From Actinopolymorpha singaporensis (GTDB taxonomy: Bacteria; Actinomycetota; Actinomycetes; Propionibacteriales; Actinopolymorphaceae), in the NCBI RefSeq assembly GCF_900104745.1, contig NZ_LT629732.1, positions 5,877,981-5,941,980 on the forward strand: DNA of 64,000 bases. The letters run 5' to 3'. The number at the start of each line of letters is the position of its first letter. Positions within the stretch are counted from its first letter, which is position 1. The notes under the pieces were generated by a model. The model ran no database searches, was not told the origin of the DNA, and saw nothing but the letters and a program-made list of their open reading frames with translations. The position numbers were made by a program, and so were the translations under genes. Shown here in pieces: positions 7,775 through 16,457 of this stretch.

Positions 7775-8821
7775 TCAGGGATTCAGGCCCTTGTTCTTCA
7801 GCCAGACGAACGGGTCGATCGCGTCGTCGAGACCGCCGCCGTGCGGACGGACCTCGAGGTGGCAGTGCGGGCCGGTGACGTTCCCGGTGGCGCCGACGTA
7901 GCCGATCACGTCGCCGGCGCTGACGCTGCCGGAGGTCCTCGCGAACCGGGACATGTGCCCGTACAGCGTGACCGTGCCGTCCGGATGGCGGATCTCGATC
8001 GCGTTGCCGTAGGCGTTCTGCCAACCGGCGCTGATGATCTCGCCCTTGCCGACCGCGTGGATCGGCGTACCGGTGTCGGCGGCGAAGTCGAGTCCGTGGT
8101 GGGAGGACGCCCAGTTGTTGCCGCTCTGCCCGAACCGTCCTGTGAGCTCGTACGACGTCAGGGGCAGCACCCACTGGGGCGCCCTCTTCGCCGCCGCAGC
8201 CTTCTCCGCGGCAGCCTTCTTCTCGGCGGCCTTCTTCTCGGCGGCCTTCTCCGCCGCAGCCTTCTCCGCGGCCCGCTTCCTCTCGGCGGCTTTCTCCGCC
8301 GCAGCCTTCTCCGCGGCCCGCTTCCTCTCGGCGGCCTTCCGCGCGGCGGCCTTCTTCTCGGCGGCCTTCTTCTCCGCGGCGGCCTGCTCGAGCGCCGCGC
8401 GCCGCTGCTCGGACCGGGCGGCCCGCTGCTTGGCGACCCCGGCCCGCTCGGCCTGTTCGGCCGCGGCCTTCTCCTTCGCCGCCTTCTTCTCGGCGGACTC
8501 CTTCGCGATCGCGGCCGCCGCGTCGATGCGTTCCACCGCCCCGGAGGCGGGCTTGTGCTCACCGGACGCCGTGGTCAGTGCAGCATTTTCCGGCTGTGAA
8601 CCCGACCCGAACGCCAGGGCGAGAACGCCACCGACCAGGCCGAGAGCGACAATTCCGGCTACTGCTGTCAAGGGGATGTTGCGCCAGCGGATGCCCCACA
8701 GGGCGCGTAGGCGTCTCGGGAAAGAATCCAACGCTTCCTCGCTCGTTCGACGGCAGCCCTCACCGCCGCGCGGGGTGCGCGGGAATCTGGCGTACCGTGC
8801 CCTGGTGCGGGCGTAAGTCAC
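7775..8821 (-). CDS. M23 family metallopeptidase with Ala/Lys/Glu-rich coiled region
   Basis: Probable cell-wall hydrolase of 348 residues. One membrane segment near residues 50-72 (IPLTAVAGIVALGLVGGVLA) follows a basic N-terminus, so most of the protein faces outside. Residues about 105-215 are a coiled-coil-like AAEKKAA/AERKRAAEKAAA repeat. The C-terminal LytM domain keeps the zinc ligands in HHGLDF and HCHLEV plus YGHMSRF. The GTG start at 8821 is uncertain. An internal start nearer the FPRRLRALWG basic segment would still keep the anchor. A BlaI-type palindrome lies about 180 bp upstream. Confidence 0.87.
   Translation of the reverse strand: MTYARTRARYARFPRTPRGGEGCRRTSEEALDSFPRRLRALWGIRWRNIPLTAVAGIVALGLVGGVLALAFGSGSQPENAALTTASGEHKPASGAVERIDAAAAIAKESAEKKAAKEKAAAEQAERAGVAKQRAARSEQRRAALEQAAAEKKAAEKKAAARKAAERKRAAEKAAAEKAAERKRAAEKAAAEKAAEKKAAEKKAAAEKAAAAKRAPQWVLPLTSYELTGRFGQSGNNWASSHHGLDFAADTGTPIHAVGKGEIISAGWQNAYGNAIEIRHPDGTVTLYGHMSRFARTSGSVSAGDVIGYVGATGNVTGPHCHLEVRPHGGGLDDAIDPFVWLKNKGLNP
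8183..8400 (-). repeat. Coding tandem repeat of the M23 protein linker
   Basis: Imperfect repeats of a GCGGCC-TTCTTC/TCCGCC pattern (forward strand) encode AAEKKAA and AAERKRA heptad-like units. One block, GCCGCAGCCTTCTCCGCGGC, recurs at about 8193, 8253 and 8301. These repeats create long shadow frames on the other strand. Confidence 0.75.
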
Positions 8822-8993
8822 CCAGGCGTGGCGGCGCGAGAGCAGCCACGCGGGAAAGAACCGGGTGCCAATGCGGACGTTTACCGAAGCCGCCGGCCAA
8901 TGGTGAATTCTCCACGAATCCCCAGGTCAGCGGTTCCGGCGACAGGTCTAACAGAGGACCTTCGCCACTTTCCAGCCTGCGTTTTGCGGCTGT

Positions 8994-9012
8994 CTACGAT
9001 GCACGATCGTAG
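8994..9012. promoter_or_regulatory. Candidate BlaI-type operator 1
   Basis: CTACGAT-GCACG-ATCGTAG is a perfect 7-bp inverted repeat between the M23 gene and the blaI-like gene. It shares the CTAC...GTAG ends of the palindromes in front of the second BlaI gene at 44.4 kb, but with wider spacing. Confidence 0.55.
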
Positions 9013-9196
9013 TGGTGGAGAAAGCAGCGCCCGGATATAGTCGCGACTCCATGGGTACGGACTGCCGCCGCACGGTTTCACAACGGCAGAAAAGCCGCTT
9101 TGACGTGAGCTTTCGGAAAAGACACTCTTTGTCGAAGAGTGTCGAGAATGCCGATTTGTTCGTTTTGCACGACCGCGAAGGGCCAGCTCGGGACGT

Positions 9197-9212
9197 CTAC
9201 GATGATCGATAG
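9197..9212. promoter_or_regulatory. Candidate BlaI-type operator 2
   Basis: CTACGATGATCGATAG repeats the CTACGAT half-site of the 8994 site with an imperfect opposite arm (ATCGATAG). It lies about 80-95 bp upstream of the blaI-like ATG, where an autoregulatory site is expected. Confidence 0.45.
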
Positions 9213-9292
9213 CAATCCGGCGTTGACATGTGACGCACCTCACACCCGCCCGGCGCCGACCTGGATTCGCCCCGGACGCGGCGGGAGGTCGG

Positions 9293-9754
9293 ATGCGTTC
9301 GTTCGGTGAGCTCGAGGAACAGGTGATGTTCCAGCTGTGGGCCGCCGACCGTCCCCTCCAGGTGCGCGACGTCCGCCGGCTGCTGGCGCCGGAGCGCACG
9401 CTGGCGCACACCACCGTGATGACCGTGCTGGACAAGCTGTACCGCAAGGGTTGGCTGCGCCGGGAGGCCGCCGGCCGGGCGTATGCCTACGCGCCCCTGA
9501 TGTCCCGCGACTCCTACACCGCCGCCCTCATGCACGACGCCTGGTCGCTCGCCGCCGGACCGGCCACCGCGCTGGTGTACTTCATCGAGGCGATGAATCC
9601 CGAGCAGCAGGCCGCGCTCCGAGACGCGCTCCGCGTGGTCTCACTCGGCCGGGAGTCGGCCGACCGCGACCACCCGGAGGGCCGGCTCCATGACCGGCCC
9701 GAAACCGGCGCGGAGCCGGAGGACCTCGGTCAGGACGAGCCCCGCGCCGGTTGA
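9293..9754 (+). CDS. BlaI/MecI/CopY-family transcriptional repressor
   Basis: A 153-residue protein with the BlaI winged helix: MRSFGELEEQVMFQLWAADR, VRDVRRLL, then the recognition helix region LAHTTVMTVLDKLYRKGWLRREAAGRAYAY. BlaI proteins bind dyads and are normally paired with a membrane M56 protease sensor, but none is adjacent here. ATG 9293 follows GGGAGG at a good distance; the frame opens earlier at 9230 without a ribosome site. Its 3' end overlaps the convergent acyltransferase gene by 25 bp. The M23 wall hydrolase across the shared region is a plausible target. Confidence 0.88.
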   Translation: MRSFGELEEQVMFQLWAADRPLQVRDVRRLLAPERTLAHTTVMTVLDKLYRKGWLRREAAGRAYAYAPLMSRDSYTAALMHDAWSLAAGPATALVYFIEAMNPEQQAALRDALRVVSLGRESADRDHPEGRLHDRPETGAEPEDLGQDEPRAG

Positions 9755-10545
9755 CCCGGCCGGGCTTCCCGCGCCGCACCATCCTCGACGCCGCTGTCCG
9801 CAGAGTCCTCGGCCCCGCCGTCCGAACCGGCCGGCATCGCGCTCCCCCGGGCCCGGCCGGCTGCCTCCTCGGCGCCCCGGGCCAGACCCTCGAGGTACGC
9901 CCGCCGGCCCGCATCCGCCGCGTAGGTGTCCCGGCGGTTCTTCACGATCCGGGCCGGTACCCCCGCGGCCACGCCGAAGTCGGGCACCTCGCCGCGGACG
10001 ACCGCGTGCGCGGCCAGCACCGCGCCGGTGCCGACCGTCGTACCGCGGACCACCGTGACCTTCGTGCCCAGCCAGCAGTCCGGACCGATCCGCACCGGCG
10101 ACTTGACGAGCCCCTGGTCCTTGATGGGTACGGCGAGGTCGGAGGTCACGTGGTCGAAGTCGCAGACGTAGACCCAGTCGGCGAACAGGCAGGACCGGCC
10201 GATCTCCACGTCCAGGTAGCAGTTGACGGTCACGTCCCGGCCCAGCACGCACTTGTCACCGATCCGGAGGGTGCCCTCGTGCGCGTGCAGCCGGGTTCCG
10301 TCGCCCAGGTGCACCCACCGGCCCAGGACCAGCCGGCCGTAGCCGCGCCGGGCCCGCACCTGGACCCGCCGGCCGAGGAAGACGAACCCCTCGGTGACGA
10401 CGTGAGGGTGCCGCAGCCGGAACAGCAGGAAGCGCCAGTAGCGCAGGAGGTAATAGGGCGTCCACGCCCGGTGCCGGATCACCCAACGCAGGCTGGCTGG
10501 AGTGAGGAAGCGGGCCTGCCGCGGATCCGGGGAACGACGTACCAC
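9730..10545 (-). CDS. Left-handed beta-helix acyltransferase (WbbJ/LbetaH type)
   Basis: A 271-residue protein with hexapeptide repeats through residues about 60-190: LGDGTRLHAHEGTLRIGDKCVLGRDVTVNC, then CDFDHVTSD with the catalytic-type histidine, then WLGTKVTVVRGTTVGTGAVLAAHAVV and GVPARIVKNRR. This is the O-acetyltransferase fold used on sugars or cell-surface glycans. The last 50 residues are low complexity and overlap the blaI-like gene. The GTG start at 10543-10545 lacks a Shine-Dalgarno. A TAGGGT hexamer 8 nt upstream would suit a leaderless transcript. Confidence 0.85.
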   Translation of the reverse strand: MVRRSPDPRQARFLTPASLRWVIRHRAWTPYYLLRYWRFLLFRLRHPHVVTEGFVFLGRRVQVRARRGYGRLVLGRWVHLGDGTRLHAHEGTLRIGDKCVLGRDVTVNCYLDVEIGRSCLFADWVYVCDFDHVTSDLAVPIKDQGLVKSPVRIGPDCWLGTKVTVVRGTTVGTGAVLAAHAVVRGEVPDFGVAAGVPARIVKNRRDTYAADAGRRAYLEGLARGAEEAAGRARGSAMPAGSDGGAEDSADSGVEDGAAREARPGQPARGSS

Positions 10546-10584
10546 GGCACCAGACCCTAGGGCATGGAAGGCCGCTGCCCGGAC

Positions 10585-10703
10585 ACGACGAAGGCCCGCA
10601 GGAGACCTGCGGGCGCATCAGCAGAAACGACGAAGGCCCGCAGGAGACCTGCGGGCGCATCAGCAGAAACGACGAAGGCCCGCAGGAGACCTGCGGGCCC
10701 ACG
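10585..10703 (-). terminator. Three tandem copies of a terminator hairpin after the cold-shock gene
   Basis: A 42-bp unit starts at 10585, 10627 and 10669. Each contains the perfect hairpin CCCGCAGG-AGA-CCTGCGGG (10595-10613, 10637-10655, 10679-10697), followed in the minus-strand transcript by a pyrimidine-rich CTTCGTCGTTTCTG tail. The copies are almost identical, with only the outer edges differing. They lie 40-160 bp past the csp stop and stand between csp and the start of the acyltransferase gene. Confidence 0.88.
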
Positions 10704-10742
10704 TTTCTCACCGTGATGTGTGCGACCACACCCGGAGAGGGA

Positions 10743-10943
10743 TCACACCGTGCGGACGTTCTCCGCCTGCGGGCCCTTCGGACCCTGCACGACGTCGAAC
10801 TCCACGCGCTGGTCCTCGTCCAGGGAGCGGTAGCCGTCGGCGACGATCGCGGAGAAGTGGACGAACACGTCCTGACCGCCGTCGACGGAGATGAAGCCGA
10901 AGCCCTTGTCAGCGTTGAACCACTTGACGGTTCCCTGCGCCAT
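10743..10943 (-). CDS. Cold-shock protein, CspA family
   Basis: A 66-residue OB-fold RNA/DNA chaperone. It begins [20 protein letters not shown] and contains both RNP motifs (KGFGFI and DVFVHFSAI) and the C-terminal [10 protein letters not shown]. The start ATG at 10941-10943 follows GAGGGG. About 190 bp upstream of it carries no gene and probably includes a long 5' leader. Three terminator hairpins lie downstream, which suggests very high transcription. Confidence 0.97.
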   Translation of the reverse strand: MAQGTVKWFNADKGFGFISVDGGQDVFVHFSAIVADGYRSLDEDQRVEFDVVQGPKGPQAENVRTV

Positions 10944-11139
10944 GTTTTTCTGTTTCCCCTCGCGGAGACGTTGGTGCAGCACTCGAACCTCACGAGCACC
11001 GAGTCGCCACGGGGCATTGCCCGCGTGTCGAATCCCGCGGGCCGAGAGCCACGCGTGCAGACCACCGAATCCTCGGACGGTCTGCGACGCACGCTCCCGC
11101 GCGTCTTGTCGAAACGACGAACGACCGCGCAGGACGGTA

Positions 11140-12255
11140 TCACTTTCGTGCTTGTCTGACCACGGCTCGACCGCTTTGCCCTCCGGTGTCGGTCACGCAG
11201 GCCTGCGCGGGGTGGCGGATTCCGGTAATCGAGACGTTGTAGTACAGCTCTGCGGGCACCAGCGGCTTGAGCAGCCGGTCGACCGCACTCAGCCGCTGCC
11301 AGCTCCGGTAGGCGAAGTTGGCCCACCCCCAGCCGAGGCGGTCGGGGTTGACGGCGTACTCGAACGTCCGGACCGGCCAGCCGAACCACGCGGCGGTCAG
11401 TTCCTCGGTGACGGTCCGCACGTCCGCGGCGCCCGCGCGCTCGGCCGTCCTGGCCAGGGCGTCCGGGTCGAAGGTGTGCAGGTCGACCACCGACTCCAGT
11501 GCGGCGGCACGGGAGGACTCGTCCAGCTCTTCCTTCGAGCGCGCCCACCGGCTGCGCAGCAAAGCCGTGTGGGTGGCTCGGGTGGCCAGCCACCACGTCG
11601 CCTGGGAGAGCTTGCGCGCCACCAGGTCGCCGTACCTCGTCGGCTCGCCGCAGATCACGAACCGCCCGCCCGGGCGGAGCACCCGCAGCATCTCCGCGAA
11701 GGCGAGCTCGACGTCGGGGATGTGGTGGATGACCGCGTGGCCGACGACCAGGTCGAAGGTCTCGTCGGGGTAGGGCAGGCGTTCGGCGTCGGCCACCCGG
11801 CCCTGCGCCTCGAACCCCAGCCGGCGGGCGTTCTCCCGGGCGGCCTCGACCATGCCCGGCGACAGGTCGGTCACGTGCACCTCGTCCACCACCCCGGCCT
11901 GGCGGAGGTTGAGGCTGAAGAAGCCGGTGCCGCACCCGACCTCCAGCGACTTCGCGTAGGGCCAGCCGGCCGCACCCGCGGCGGCCACGAACCGGTCCCG
12001 CGCGTAGGCGATGCAGCGGTCGTCGAAGGAGATGGACCACTTGGAGTCGTAGCTCTGCGCCTCCCAGTCGTGGTAGAGCACGTTGGCGAGCTTGGGGTCG
12101 CCCCAGGCCGCCGCGACCTCCTCCTCGCTGGCCACCGGGTGCGGCGCCGGGTCGGCCGATGCCCCGTCGCTCGGTGTGCCGGATGTGCCCGGTGTGCCCG
12201 GTGTGCCCGGTGTGCTCGGCGTGCTCGGTGCGAACTCCTCGAGGGGCGAAGACAT
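11140..12255 (-). CDS. Class I SAM-dependent methyltransferase
   Basis: A 371-residue protein. Residues 1-40 are a Thr/Pro/Gly/Ser-rich tail from a GTG-CCC-GGT tandem repeat (about 12180-12235). The methyltransferase domain has motif [52 protein letters not shown] and [16 protein letters not shown]. The C-terminal third ([20 protein letters not shown]) is not part of the core fold and may bind substrate. The enoyl-CoA hydratase gene upstream on the same strand ends 89 bp away, so co-transcription is possible. Substrate unknown. Confidence 0.85.
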   Translation of the reverse strand: MSSPLEEFAPSTPSTPGTPGTPGTSGTPSDGASADPAPHPVASEEEVAAAWGDPKLANVLYHDWEAQSYDSKWSISFDDRCIAYARDRFVAAAGAAGWPYAKSLEVGCGTGFFSLNLRQAGVVDEVHVTDLSPGMVEAARENARRLGFEAQGRVADAERLPYPDETFDLVVGHAVIHHIPDVELAFAEMLRVLRPGGRFVICGEPTRYGDLVARKLSQATWWLATRATHTALLRSRWARSKEELDESSRAAALESVVDLHTFDPDALARTAERAGAADVRTVTEELTAAWFGWPVRTFEYAVNPDRLGWGWANFAYRSWQRLSAVDRLLKPLVPAELYYNVSITGIRHPAQACVTDTGGQSGRAVVRQARK

Positions 12256-12344
12256 CGGGCTCCTTGCGCTCGGTACAGCAATGCTCGGTTGTACTGCAGT
12301 GCGGTGGTACGGCAGTGCGGTCGTACGACGGACGGTGGGGGCGG

Positions 12345-13127
12345 TCAGCGTCCCTCGAAGCGCGGCGGCATCTTGTCCACGAACGCCCGCATGCCGGTCA
12401 TGCGGTCCTGGGTCGCGAACAACGCGGCGAAGCTCTGGCGTTCGATCTCCAGGCCGGTGCCGAGGTCGACGTCGAGCCCCCGGTCGATCGCGGACTTGGC
12501 CGCACGCAGCGCCACCGCCGGTCCGCCGACGAACTGCGCCGCCCAGGCCCGGGCCGCGGCGTGGACCGCGTCCGGAGCCTCGTCCTCGACCACCTGGTCC
12601 AGCAGCCCGATCGCGCGCGCCTCGGCGGCGTCGACCATCCGCCCGGTGAAGATCAGGTCCTTGGCCACCGAGGGGCCGACCAGCCTGGCCAGCCGCTGGG
12701 TCCCGCCCGCGCCGGGAATCACCCCGAGCTTGATCTCGGGCTGGCCCAGGCGGGCCGTCGCCGCGCCGACCCGGCGGTCGGCGGTCAGCGCCAGCTCGCA
12801 GCCCCCGCCGAGGGCGTACCCGGTGATCGCGGCCACCACCGGCTTGGGGATCCGGGCCACGCTGTCGAACGCCGAGGTGAGTCCGCGCGACCGGACCTCC
12901 ATGTCGGCGTAGGACATGTCCAGCATCTCCTTGATGTCGGCGCCCGCCGCGAACACCCGCTCGCCGCCGTAGAGCACCACCGCGGCAACGTCGTCCCGCT
13001 CGGTCGCCTCCCGCGCCGCCGCCCGGATCTGTTCCTGCATGGCCGTGTCCAGTGCGTTCATCGGCGGGCGGTCCAGCCGGATCGTGCCGACGCCGTCCTC
13101 CACCTCCAGCCGCACCCAGGTGTCCAC
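12345..13127 (-). CDS. Enoyl-CoA hydratase/isomerase family protein
   Basis: A 260-residue crotonase. Oxyanion-hole segments are FAAGADIKEM and GYALGGGCELAL. Both catalytic glutamates of authentic hydratases are present: Glu in GGCELAL and Glu in LGQPEIKLGVIPGAGGTQRL. This supports a true 2-enoyl-CoA hydratase of fatty acid beta-oxidation rather than another crotonase activity. The GTG start at 13125-13127 gives the family-typical MDTWVRLEVEDGVGTIRLDRP. Confidence 0.93.
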   Translation of the reverse strand: MDTWVRLEVEDGVGTIRLDRPPMNALDTAMQEQIRAAAREATERDDVAAVVLYGGERVFAAGADIKEMLDMSYADMEVRSRGLTSAFDSVARIPKPVVAAITGYALGGGCELALTADRRVGAATARLGQPEIKLGVIPGAGGTQRLARLVGPSVAKDLIFTGRMVDAAEARAIGLLDQVVEDEAPDAVHAAARAWAAQFVGGPAVALRAAKSAIDRGLDVDLGTGLEIERQSFAALFATQDRMTGMRAFVDKMPPRFEGR

Positions 13128-13337
13128 TCAGGGCCTCCCCTCACGCCGTTCGGTGTCCCGGCGCTCGATCTCCGGCCGGTCCTCCTGGCCTGCGACAGAC
13201 CCTAGGGCACCGCTGCTGTGCGTCGGCCGGGATGTCGGGTTTCTCCGCATGGGTACGACCGGGCGCAGGCGCGGCCGATGACGGCCAGCGGGGCCGACCG
13301 TTCCAACCTTCGATACACAGTTGCAGAAAGCAACCAT

Positions 13338-13370
13338 ATTCTGTGAAAGTCGACCGAACCCTCACAGAAT
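13338..13370. promoter_or_regulatory. Palindromic operator/promoter of the DHA2 exporter
   Basis: ATTCTGTGA (13338-13346) and TCACAGAAT (13362-13370) form a perfect 9-bp inverted repeat with a 15-bp spacer, ending 18 bp before the exporter ATG. The right arm holds a CAGAAT -10-like hexamer. A second small dyad TTGC-AGAAA-GCAA lies at 13321-13333. Likely a repressor site; no regulator gene is adjacent. Confidence 0.65.
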
Positions 13371-13388
13371 CGGAGTGCTCACCCCCCG

Positions 13389-15221
13389 ATGTCCGCGTCC
13401 GGCTCACATACCAGCGTCACAGATCCGACCAGCCGTTCCACCGACCGTCAGGCCACCGCCCCGGCTACCAGGGCAGCCACCAGCCCGGCCGCCAGGGCGG
13501 TCCCCAGCCCTCGCCCCACCACCGGACCCGAACGCGAGCCGAGTCCCTCGACCTCCTCCCCGGCGCCCGTCCCGGCGGCCGCCCCCAGCGCGATCAGCCC
13601 GGCCGCGGTGTCCAGCGCGGCCCGGCCCGCAGCAGCGGCGGCCGGGGCGACGACCTCGAACCCGGCGTTCAGCCACAAGCAGATCCTGGAGATCGTCTGG
13701 GCCCTGTTGCTGTGCCTGTTCGTCTCCTCGTTGTCCGGCACCGTCGTCGGTACCGCCCTCCCCACGATCGTGGGTGACCTCGGCGGCCAGGACCAGCTCG
13801 CCTGGGTGGCCAGCGCCACCCTCCTCACCACCACCGTCTCCACACCGCTGTGGGGCAAGATCTCCGACCTGTACGGCCGCAAGCCGCTGATGCAGGCCGC
13901 CATCGCCGTCTTCGTGGTGACCTCGGCGCTCGCCGGGCTGTCCCAGACGATGGGCGAGATGATCGCCGCCCGGGCCGGCCAGGGCGTCGGCGCCGGCGGG
14001 CTGATGGCGCTGTCCCAGGCGATCATGGCCGACATCGTGAGCCCCCGCGAGCGGGGCCGCTACTCCGGCTACCTCGGCGCGTCGTTCGGCGTGGCCACCG
14101 TCGCCGGTCCGCTGATCGGCGGCTTCCTCGTCGACGGACCCGGCTGGCGCTGGTGCTTCTACGTCGGCATCCCGATCGCCGTGGTCGCGTCGGTCGTACT
14201 GCAGAAGACCCTCGACCTGCCGCGGGAACGCCGCGAGACCCGGATCGACTGGCTCGGCGCCACCGTCATCACCGGTTCGGTGACCTCGCTGCTGTTGCTG
14301 GCCTCGCTCGGCGGCAAGGAGTTCGACTGGGTGTCGGGATGGTCGCTGCTGCTGGCCGCGCTCGCGGTGGCCGGCCTGGTCGCGGCCGTACTGGTCGAAC
14401 GCCGGGCCGCCGAGCCCATCCTGCCGCCCGGGCTGTTCCGCAACCCGACCTTCAACCTCACCGGGGCCGCGGGGTTCTTCACCGGGTTCGCGATGTTCGG
14501 CGCGATGATCTACCTCCCGCAGTACCTCCAGGTCGTGCGGGGCCAGAGTCCCACCGCGTCCGGGCTGCTGACGTTCCCGCTGGTCGTGGGGATGCTGTCG
14601 GTGTCGGTGCTGAGCGGCCGGGCGATCACGAAGTGGGGACGCTGGAAGGTGTTCCCGCTGGTGGGCCTGGCCCTGGTCGGCATCGGCACCGCCCTGCTGG
14701 CCACGCTGCGGGTGGACACCCCGATGGTCGCCGTCTGCGGCTACATGCTGGTCTTCGGCGCCGGGCTGGGCTTCACCATGCAGGTGCTGATCCTCGCCGT
14801 GCAGAACACCTCCGAGCGGCGCGACCTCGGCATCGCCACCTCCGCCTCGACGTTCTTCCGTTCGATGGGCGGAGCGGTGGGCGTCGCGGTGTTCGGGGCG
14901 GTGCTCAGCTCCCGGCTCACCTCCGCCATCCCCGAACTCCTCGCCGAGCACGGTGTGCGGGCACGGCCGACGGGAGACTCCCTGACTCCGCACCTGGGTA
15001 CGCCCGCGGAGATCGCCCGGCTGTCGGAGCCGCTGCGGTCGGTCGTACGGGAGGGCTTCACCCTCGGCCTGGACCGGATCTACCTGCTGGCGGTGCCGTT
15101 GGTGGTGCTGGCGTTCCTCGCCGTTCTCGCCGTACGCGAGGTTCCGCTGCGCGGGCGCGGACCGGACGCCGGTCCCGACGCAGCACACCAGGGCGCGGCG
15201 CGGGGCCGGCACCAGGCCTGA
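13389..15221 (+). CDS. DHA2 (EmrB/QacA) family MFS drug transporter
   Basis: A 610-residue, 14-segment exporter. Diagnostic pieces are SGTVVGTALPTIVGDLGG, the loop motif WGKISDLYGRKPLMQ, GAGGLMALSQAIMADIVSPRERGRY and FGVATVAGPLIGGFLVD (motif C). The N-terminal 95 residues are Pro/Ala/Ser/Thr-rich and predicted cytoplasmic, an unusual extension. The ATG at 13389 has no Shine-Dalgarno. A perfect inverted repeat covers its promoter. Confidence 0.88.
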   Translation: MSASGSHTSVTDPTSRSTDRQATAPATRAATSPAARAVPSPRPTTGPEREPSPSTSSPAPVPAAAPSAISPAAVSSAARPAAAAAGATTSNPAFSHKQILEIVWALLLCLFVSSLSGTVVGTALPTIVGDLGGQDQLAWVASATLLTTTVSTPLWGKISDLYGRKPLMQAAIAVFVVTSALAGLSQTMGEMIAARAGQGVGAGGLMALSQAIMADIVSPRERGRYSGYLGASFGVATVAGPLIGGFLVDGPGWRWCFYVGIPIAVVASVVLQKTLDLPRERRETRIDWLGATVITGSVTSLLLLASLGGKEFDWVSGWSLLLAALAVAGLVAAVLVERRAAEPILPPGLFRNPTFNLTGAAGFFTGFAMFGAMIYLPQYLQVVRGQSPTASGLLTFPLVVGMLSVSVLSGRAITKWGRWKVFPLVGLALVGIGTALLATLRVDTPMVAVCGYMLVFGAGLGFTMQVLILAVQNTSERRDLGIATSASTFFRSMGGAVGVAVFGAVLSSRLTSAIPELLAEHGVRARPTGDSLTPHLGTPAEIARLSEPLRSVVREGFTLGLDRIYLLAVPLVVLAFLAVLAVREVPLRGRGPDAGPDAAHQGAARGRHQA

Positions 15222-15236
15222 GACCTGGCCGACGGG

Positions 15237-15297
15237 ACGCGCGTCCGGGTTCCCAACCGGGCGCGCGTCCGGGTTCCCAACCGGGCGCGCGTCCTGG
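15237..15297. repeat. 24-bp tandem repeat, about 2.5 copies
   Basis: Unit GCGCGCGTCCGGGTTCCCAACCGG, with its GCGTCC element at 15241, 15265 and 15289, between the DHA2 exporter and mscR. Each copy includes a short CCGG...CCGG dyad. It may weakly terminate transcription or affect mscR expression. Confidence 0.65.
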
Positions 15298-15371
15298 AAG
15301 GATCGAACCGCGGAGCGAACCACCCGATCGAATCAACCGAACCACCGAACGATCCGAAGGGAAGTACGCCG

Positions 15372-16457
15372 ATGCCGGACGTACAGGCTGTCGTGGCCCG
15401 AGCCAAGAACGAGCCGGTCAGCGTGGAGACGATCCACGTGCCCGACCCGGGACCCGGTGAGGCGCTGGTCAGGGTGCAGGCGTGCGGCGTCTGCCACACC
15501 GACCTGCACTACAAGCAGGGCGGGATCGGCGACGACTATCCGTACCTCCTCGGGCACGAGGCGGCCGGCGTCGTGGAGTCGGTCGGCGAGGGCGTCGACG
15601 ACGTGGCCCCCGGCGACTTCGTGATCCTCAACTGGCGCGCGGTGTGCGGCAAGTGCCGGGCCTGCAGGCGCGGCCGGCCGTGGTACTGCTTCGACACCCA
15701 CAACGCCAAGCAGAAGATGACGCTTGCCGACGGCACCGAGCTCTCCCCCGCCCTCGGCATCGGCGCGTTCGCGGAGAAGACGCTGGTGGCGGCCGGTCAG
15801 TGCACGAAGGTCGACCCCGAGACCCCGGCCACGGTCGCGGGCCTGCTCGGCTGCGGCGTGATGGCCGGGCTGGGTGCCGCCCTCAACACCGGCAACGTCC
15901 AGCGCGGCGACTCGGTGGCGGTGTTCGGCTGCGGCGGCGTGGGTGACGCCGCGGTCGCCGGCGCCAGCCTCGGCGGCGCGACGACCGTGATCGCGGTGGA
16001 CGTGGACGACCGCAAGCTCGCCTGGGCGCGGCAGTTCGGCGCCACCCACACGGTGAACGCCCGGAACGAGAACGCCGTGGAGCGCATCCAGGAGCTGACC
16101 GGCGGGTTCGGCGTCGACCTGGCGATCGAGGCGATCGGCCTGCCCGAGACGTACAAGCAGGCCTTCTACGCCCGCGACCTCGCCGGCACGGTCGTCCTGG
16201 TCGGCGTGCCCACCCCGGAGCAGAAGCTCGAGCTCCCGTTCATCGACTTCTTCGCCCGCGGCGGATCGCTCAAGTCGTCCTGGTACGGCGACTGCCTGCC
16301 CGAACGCGACTTCCCGATGCTGATCGACCTCTACCGCCAGGGCCGGCTGCCGCTGGACGCCTTCGTCACCGAGGAGATCGGCATCGGCGACGTCGAGGAG
16401 GCGTTCACCAAGATGCACGCCGGCGACGTCCTGCGGTCCGTGGTGGTGATGAAGTGA
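15372..16457 (+). CDS. mscR: S-(hydroxymethyl)mycothiol dehydrogenase
   Basis: Mycothiol-dependent formaldehyde dehydrogenase, which in several actinobacteria also reduces S-nitrosomycothiol. A 361-residue zinc alcohol dehydrogenase: catalytic zinc ligands in GVCHTDLHY and [11 protein letters not shown], structural-zinc cysteines in [16 protein letters not shown], and the NAD site [14 protein letters not shown] followed by VDVDDRK. Sequence and context resemble M. tuberculosis Rv2259/Rv2260: an MBL-fold gene follows with overlapping start and stop. Substrate assignment comes from family knowledge; the sequence itself shows only a zinc ADH. Confidence 0.88.
   Translation: MPDVQAVVARAKNEPVSVETIHVPDPGPGEALVRVQACGVCHTDLHYKQGGIGDDYPYLLGHEAAGVVESVGEGVDDVAPGDFVILNWRAVCGKCRACRRGRPWYCFDTHNAKQKMTLADGTELSPALGIGAFAEKTLVAAGQCTKVDPETPATVAGLLGCGVMAGLGAALNTGNVQRGDSVAVFGCGGVGDAAVAGASLGGATTVIAVDVDDRKLAWARQFGATHTVNARNENAVERIQELTGGFGVDLAIEAIGLPETYKQAFYARDLAGTVVLVGVPTPEQKLELPFIDFFARGGSLKSSWYGDCLPERDFPMLIDLYRQGRLPLDAFVTEEIGIGDVEEAFTKMHAGDVLRSVVVMK

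Larger units (their letters stand above)
8822..9292. other. Intergenic region between M23 gene and blaI-like gene
   Basis: About 470 bp without a convincing gene. The stretch 9060-9190 is notably less GC-rich than its surroundings. It holds two CTACGAT-type dyads (8994-9012 and 9197-9212) and must contain the divergent promoters of both flanking genes. Short frames here have no family features. Confidence 0.6.

Noticed and set aside
10585-10703. Three identical repeats as a possible CRISPR array
   Set aside because: The units abut with a 42-bp period and have no variable spacers or cas genes. Each is a terminator-like hairpin.
13404-15323. A 639-residue minus-strand frame opposite the DHA2 exporter
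   Set aside because: Its composition (His/Arg/Gly/Gln-rich, no hydrophobic core) is that of an antisense shadow in GC-rich DNA.
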